Of a stretch of DNA of 22,165 nucleotides, positions 17,730-22,165 are shown piece after piece. Below the pieces are notes generated by a model. The model had not been told where the DNA came from and made no database searches. It saw only the letters and a program-made list of their open reading frames with translations. How positions within the stretch are numbered: position 1 is the stretch's first letter; each line of letters starts with the position of its first letter. The stretch is from the NCBI RefSeq assembly GCF_900765565.1, contig NZ_CAAFRZ010000042.1, forward strand, positions 1 through 22,165, read 5' to 3'. The DNA comes from an uncultured Dialister sp. (lineage in GTDB: Bacteria > Bacillota > Negativicutes > Veillonellales > Dialisteraceae). The position numbers and the translations under genes were made by a program.

Positions 17730-18962
17730 ATGGGTCAGCGGGTTCATTCTATAAAAGGGAAAACGATTCTCTGGATTCTTATTCTCCTGGTCCTTCTGGG
17801 AGGAATCTATTACTATACCCATCGGAATTCTACGTCCGGTAAGAAGTATAATTCCCGGCCCGGGGTGACGGTGGAGACCATGGAGCGGAAAGACATGATG
17901 AAGCGGGTGGTGCTGTCCGGTGAGACGGTGCCAAGGGCTTCTGTGGATATTTCGCCCAAGTATGCAGGCCGCATTGCGTCCATCAATGTGGATCTCGGTG
18001 ACCATGTGGAAGCGGGGGACGTGCTCCTTTCCCAGGATACGAAGGATATTTCCCTGTCCCTCAGCGCAAGCCGGGCAGGGAGCGCGCAGGCGGTGGCGGA
18101 CGCGGTGGAAAGCCGGTCTTCCTACGATGCAGGCACCCTGAAGGCCCAGAGCGACTATGACAATGCCCTCACTACCTATGAGCGGTACGAGACACTCTTC
18201 GGCGAAGGAGCGGTATCCCGGCAGGAACGGGATGACAAGTACCGGGCCATGATGGAGGCAAAGGCGGCATTGGAAACCCTCACAGGCCAGGATGTGGGCG
18301 GCGTTCCGGCCATGATTGCCAGTAAGGAGGCGGCTGCGGAAAAGGCGCAGTACACCGCAGATTCCCTGGCGGCCCAGAAAGAAGATATGACTATCGTTTC
18401 TCCCATTTCCGGTACCATCGGATACAGGGATGCGGAAGCCGGGGAATGGGCCAGCGCCGGGCAGAAGCTTTTGACCGTGGTAGATAACAGTTCCCTTTAC
18501 ATGGACTGCGCCGTGGCGGAGCAGGATATCGGGGTGCTCAAGGAAGGCATGGTGGTATCGGTGTCCATCGATTCCCTGGGGGAAGAGGCAGCAGGTACCA
18601 TTTCCTACATCAGCCCCGCCCTGGACGCTTCTTCCCACTCCTACAAGGTCCGTATCGTCCTGTCGCCGGATATCAAAGGCCTTCGGGGCGGCATGTTCGG
18701 ACGGAGTGAAGTGACGGCGGTGGAAAGGAAGAATGCCCTTTTCCTTCCTAAGGAAGGGGTCCTTGAAAATAATGGCAAGAAATACGCCTTCCTGGTGGAT
18801 GGAAACCATCAGGTGAAGAAGGTGGAGGTCACTACGGGCCTCTACAATGATGATTCCATCGAAATCGTAAAGGGCATTTCTGCCGGTGACCAGGTGGCGG
18901 TGACCAATATTTCGAAACTGAAGGATGGCATGACCGTGGATGTCGAGGGAGGCAGCGTATGA
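17730..18962 (+). CDS. RND efflux periplasmic adaptor subunit (HlyD/AcrA family)
   Basis: This 410-residue membrane fusion protein would bridge the RND pump to an outer-membrane channel. An upstream in-frame GTG (17703) exists, but ATG 17730 has GGAGGG at 17717-17722 with a 7-nt spacer and begins just before the membrane segment (WILILLVLLGGIYYY), so it is preferred. The N-terminal anchor lacks a lipobox cysteine. Then come the first lipoyl half (AGRIASINVDLGDHVEAGDVLL), an alpha-helical hairpin rich in Ala/Glu/Lys (about 110-215), the second lipoyl half (VSPISGTIGYRDAEAGEWAS), a beta-barrel (MDCAVAEQDIGVLKEG) and the membrane-proximal domain with GLRGGMFGRSEV. The stop overlaps the pump start by 4 nt (ATGA). 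No TolC-like channel gene or local regulator is in the window. Confidence 0.93.
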   Translation: MGQRVHSIKGKTILWILILLVLLGGIYYYTHRNSTSGKKYNSRPGVTVETMERKDMMKRVVLSGETVPRASVDISPKYAGRIASINVDLGDHVEAGDVLLSQDTKDISLSLSASRAGSAQAVADAVESRSSYDAGTLKAQSDYDNALTTYERYETLFGEGAVSRQERDDKYRAMMEAKAALETLTGQDVGGVPAMIASKEAAAEKAQYTADSLAAQKEDMTIVSPISGTIGYRDAEAGEWASAGQKLLTVVDNSSLYMDCAVAEQDIGVLKEGMVVSVSIDSLGEEAAGTISYISPALDASSHSYKVRIVLSPDIKGLRGGMFGRSEVTAVERKNALFLPKEGVLENNGKKYAFLVDGNHQVKKVEVTTGLYNDDSIEIVKGISAGDQVAVTNISKLKDGMTVDVEGGSV

Positions 18963-21900
18963 ACCGGTTCAATATGACCCGCTACTCCGTCACCCATCCC
19001 ATTGGCATCGTGATGATTGTCCTCTTCTTCGTGACACTGGGACTCTACAGCTATTACCGGATCGGTGTGGAACTCTATCCGAAGATCAATACACCCTACG
19101 TGGTGGTGAGTGTCTCCTACAGCGGTGCCGATGCGGAGTCCGTGGAGCAGCAGATTACGAAGCCCGTGGAAGATGCCCTGTCTTCTGTGTCCAATGTGAA
19201 GCATATCACGTCGAAATCAAAGACCGGCCGGTCCCAGGTGACACTGGAACTGAACTTCGATGCCGACGTGGATGCGGCGGCGGTGGATGCATCCCAGAAG
19301 GTGAATGCCATCCGCAAGAGCTTGCCCGACGATGCGGACGACCCGGTGGTGGAAAAACGGGATATGGATGCGTCGCCGATTATGGATATTGCCCTTGTTT
19401 CTGCACACCCACTGGATGAAATGTATTCCCTGGCCAACGATTCCCTCATCAATGATTTCACCAAGGCCGACGGCGTGTCGGATGTGGAACTTTCCGGCGG
19501 CCGGGATAAGGAAATCGCGGTGAAGGTGGACCGGGACCGGCTCGCCTACTACGGCATTTCCATGAATGACATCATTTCCGCCCTGAAGCGGGAAAACAAG
19601 CTGGCCCCCTCCGGCTCTTCCTACACCGACCGCAGGCAGACCCAGATCCGCCTGGACGGCCAGTATGCTACGGTGGCGGATATCAAGCAGATCCATCTCA
19701 CCGCCTCCAATGGGGAGTCCGTCCCCATTACGGCTCTGGGAGACGTGGTGCGGGAGGACAAGAAGGTATCCCGGTATGCCCGCATCAATGGAGAGGACGG
19801 CATCGGTATTTCCATTTACAAAAACTCCAATGCCAACCTGGTGTCCACGGCGGATAACGTGATGCAGGTACTGGACCAGCTCAGGACCGAATACCCGGAC
19901 TACCAGTTCATCGTGGTCAACGACTCTGCGGACTACGTGCGGACGGCCCTCCACAATACCCTGGGCACCCTCATCGAAGGCCTCTTCACCACGGGACTGG
20001 TACTGTTCCTCTTCCTTCGGGGCTGGCGGTCCGCGGCAGCTGTGATGATTGCCATCCCTACGTCCCTCATTGCTTCCTTCTTTGCCATGTACATGGCAGG
20101 CTTTACCTTCAACATGATGTCCCTCATGGGCATGACACTCTGTATCGGCATCCTGGTGGATGATTCCATCGTGGTACTGGAAAATATCCACCGCCACCTG
20201 GCTATGGGGGAAAGCCCCATGGAGGCAGCGGTAAACGGGCGAATGGAAATCGGCATGGCAGCCATTGCCATCACCCTCTGCGATGTGGTGGTGTACCTGC
20301 CTATCGCCTTCATGACCAGCATGACCGGCCAGTTCTTCCGGCAGTTCGGCCTTACCATCGTCTTTGCCTCCCTGTTCTCCCTGTTTATTTCCTTTACTTT
20401 GACCCCTATGCTGGCATCCCGGTTCTTCAGGAACGGCCTGCCCCAGAGCCACAGCCGCCTCTTTGCGGCCATGGACCGGGTGGAAGAAGGAACGCAGCGG
20501 CTTTATGGAAGAGCTCTTCACTGGAGTTTTGAAAACAAGAAGAAACTTTTTGGCGGCGTAGCTTTGTCCCTGGCAGTCTTTATCGCCATGGTGCCCCTTG
20601 GCATCATCGGCCGGGAATACATGCCGAGAACCGATGAAAGCGGTTTCAACGTGCAGATCAAGCTGCCCACCGACGCCAGCGTGGAGCGCACCGACAAGGT
20701 GACCACACAGCTGGAAGGATACCTTTCCAATGTGCCGGAAGTGACGAATTACATGGCCATGGTGGGCGGCGGCAGCGGCGTGAATTCCGGTCGTATCCGG
20801 GTGTCCCTTCAAAACAGGCAGGACCGGAGCCGTTCCATCTGGGATATTACCGATGAAATGAGAGCCTGGATTGCGCAGAATATCAAAGACGGCGATGTCC
20901 GCATCAAGGAAGACCAGGCCTCCGTATCCGGTACGTCCGGCGGCGGTCTTGGCCAGGGGGGCGGCGCCTTCCGCCTCGAGTTCCGGGGTAACAATATGCA
21001 GGACCTGATCACTGCCTCTGAAATGGCCCAGGACCTCATCAAAAACGGGAATTACGGGGTCACCGATATCAGCTCCACCTATCAGGAAGGGCTGCCGGAA
21101 CTGTCCATCATCCCGGACCGGGAAAAGATGAAATTCTACGGCGTCACTGTAGGAAGCCTCTACGATACCCTGTCTTCCGCCATCAGCGGCAGCAGCGCCG
21201 GCGTCCTCCCCAATGATGTCAAAAACAACGGCAACGATACGGATATCAATGTCTATTTCCGGGGCGGCGAATACTATAAGAAATCGGACCTGGCGGCGGT
21301 GCCTATTGAAACGAAAAACGGCATCGTCCATATTTCCGACGTGGCCACCGTCAAAGATGACGTGGGGCCCATCACCATCAACCGCACCGACAAGCAGCGG
21401 TCCATCATCATTGGCGGCAACCCCGGAAGCCGGCCCCTGAACCAGGTCATCACGGAAGTGACCAATGACCTGAATAATGCAGGCCTCCCGAAGTCCGTAA
21501 GTTTCCGGTTCTCCGGCCAGGCGGACAGCATGAATGAAAGCTTCACGGAACTCCTGGCGGCCCTCCTCATGGGCATGGTGCTGGTGTACATGATCCTTTC
21601 CGTGCTCTACGAGTCCGTGAAGACATCCTTCATCCGCATGTTCTCCCTGCCCTTTGGCCTCATCGGCTCCCTGTTTTTCCTGTTCCTCATGAACGACAGC
21701 CTCAATATTTATTCCATGATCGGCATCATCGTCATGGACGGCGTGGTGGCCAAGAACGGCACCCTCCTTCTGGACTACACCCTCACCCTCATGCACCGGG
21801 ACGGCATGAAGCCGAAGGAAGCGGTTATCGAAGCAGGGAAGACGAGGCTCCGGCCAATCCTCATGACCACATTCACCATGATTGTGGGCATGATCCCCAC

Positions 21901-22069
21901 GGCCCTGGCCGTGACGGCGGGCTCGGAAACCAGAAGCTCCATGGCCTGGGTCATCATCGGCGGCCTTCTCACGTCCACGGTGTTCACGCTTCTTGTACTC
22001 CCCATGATTTTCCTCTTCTTCGAAGACCACTCCATGGTACGGTGGATACGGAAGAAAGTGGGAGCGTGA
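18959..22069 (+). CDS. RND efflux pump permease (AcrB/MdtB-like, HAE1 family)
   Basis: This is a 1,036-residue inner-membrane proton antiporter of the resistance-nodulation-division superfamily, of normal length. Membrane helix 1 (about 13-32) is followed by a large periplasmic loop, then helices 2-6 from about 335, a second loop and helices 8-12. The proton relay is intact: the aspartate pair in GILVDDSIVVLEN is D401-D402, and the helix-10 lysine in VVAKNGTLLLDY is K932. A flexible Gly-rich patch (SGTSGGGLGQGGGAF) lies in the second periplasmic loop. GAGGGAGG at 18945-18952 gives a 6-nt spacer to ATG 18959. Substrates cannot be predicted; drugs, bile salts and fatty acids are typical for the family. 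Repeat copy D starts 8 bp after the stop, and no separate U-tract terminator is visible before the window ends. Confidence 0.94.
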   Translation: MNRFNMTRYSVTHPIGIVMIVLFFVTLGLYSYYRIGVELYPKINTPYVVVSVSYSGADAESVEQQITKPVEDALSSVSNVKHITSKSKTGRSQVTLELNFDADVDAAAVDASQKVNAIRKSLPDDADDPVVEKRDMDASPIMDIALVSAHPLDEMYSLANDSLINDFTKADGVSDVELSGGRDKEIAVKVDRDRLAYYGISMNDIISALKRENKLAPSGSSYTDRRQTQIRLDGQYATVADIKQIHLTASNGESVPITALGDVVREDKKVSRYARINGEDGIGISIYKNSNANLVSTADNVMQVLDQLRTEYPDYQFIVVNDSADYVRTALHNTLGTLIEGLFTTGLVLFLFLRGWRSAAAVMIAIPTSLIASFFAMYMAGFTFNMMSLMGMTLCIGILVDDSIVVLENIHRHLAMGESPMEAAVNGRMEIGMAAIAITLCDVVVYLPIAFMTSMTGQFFRQFGLTIVFASLFSLFISFTLTPMLASRFFRNGLPQSHSRLFAAMDRVEEGTQRLYGRALHWSFENKKKLFGGVALSLAVFIAMVPLGIIGREYMPRTDESGFNVQIKLPTDASVERTDKVTTQLEGYLSNVPEVTNYMAMVGGGSGVNSGRIRVSLQNRQDRSRSIWDITDEMRAWIAQNIKDGDVRIKEDQASVSGTSGGGLGQGGGAFRLEFRGNNMQDLITASEMAQDLIKNGNYGVTDISSTYQEGLPELSIIPDREKMKFYGVTVGSLYDTLSSAISGSSAGVLPNDVKNNGNDTDINVYFRGGEYYKKSDLAAVPIETKNGIVHISDVATVKDDVGPITINRTDKQRSIIIGGNPGSRPLNQVITEVTNDLNNAGLPKSVSFRFSGQADSMNESFTELLAALLMGMVLVYMILSVLYESVKTSFIRMFSLPFGLIGSLFFLFLMNDSLNIYSMIGIIVMDGVVAKNGTLLLDYTLTLMHRDGMKPKEAVIEAGKTRLRPILMTTFTMIVGMIPTALAVTAGSETRSSMAWVIIGGLLTSTVFTLLVLPMIFLFFEDHSMVRWIRKKVGA

Positions 22070-22076
22070 AACGGAC

Positions 22077-22165
22077 TATTGCGGTTTGACGAGCTGTTGA
22101 GGGGGCTGATGGATAGAGTCATTCGTGCGGGGGCTTCTAGCTACTAGCGGCTAGCAACTAGGAAA
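22077..22165 (+). repeat. Long inverted-repeat element, copy D (left half only)
   Basis: The 89 bp to the window edge match 2205-2293 of copy B with six differences (about 93% identity by eye). It includes the TATTGCGG outer end, the GATGGATAGAGT segment and three of the four heptads; the fourth reads AACTAGG instead of TGTTAGG. Orientation is the same as copies A and B. Confidence 0.85.

Noticed and set aside
19217..22030. 937-codon open frame on the minus strand
   Set aside because: Antisense shadow of the RND pump, rich in His/Gly/Asp as expected from reversed codons, with no recognisable motif.

Overview
The window reads as chromosomal DNA from a diderm Firmicute of the class Negativicutes, possibly a Dialister or Veillonella relative. 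This is an inference. The best evidence is a giant YadA-type trimeric autotransporter adhesin that ends in a single S-layer homology (SLH) domain, a domain that links the outer membrane to peptidoglycan in this class. A tripartite-type RND efflux pair and a phosphatidylethanolamine pathway also indicate an outer membrane. All recognisable genes are on the + strand.

Layout. (1) 1-110: right half of a long inverted-repeat element, cut by the window edge. (2) 154-2193: recG, the branched-DNA helicase. (3) 2205-2449: a complete copy of the repeat element. (4) 2538-7493: an apparent operon with an extended -10 promoter, then guaB, a WecG/TagA-type glycosyltransferase, psd, pssA and a membrane GT2 glycosyltransferase, closed by a strong intrinsic terminator. 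Gene junctions are 1 nt apart or overlap. IMP dehydrogenase feeds GTP synthesis; the other four genes build envelope lipid or glycan. (5) 7494-8795: a 1.3-kb stretch without a convincing gene. It holds degenerate repeats, hairpins, a perfect 18-bp inverted repeat, a second intrinsic terminator and an AT-rich block just before the adhesin. (6) 8796-17066: the adhesin, with terminator 17095-17130. (7) 17139-17570: a second complete repeat copy in the opposite orientation, with a different hairpin-rich sequence nested in its centre. (8) 17730-22069: periplasmic adaptor and RND pump, overlapping by 4 nt. (9) 22077-22165: left half of a fourth repeat copy.

Main observations. The adhesin has a textbook extended signal peptide region (ESPR) with a good ribosome binding site and an ATG at 8796, but codon 6 is TAA where the family has lysine. 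The following 2,740 codons are open and all domains are intact. An automated start at GTG 8844 hides this lesion. Second, four copies of a long inverted repeat sit at transcription-unit boundaries. They have two different outer ends, carry 7-bp GCTAGNN arrays in their arms, and begin within 8-12 bp of a stop codon or terminator.
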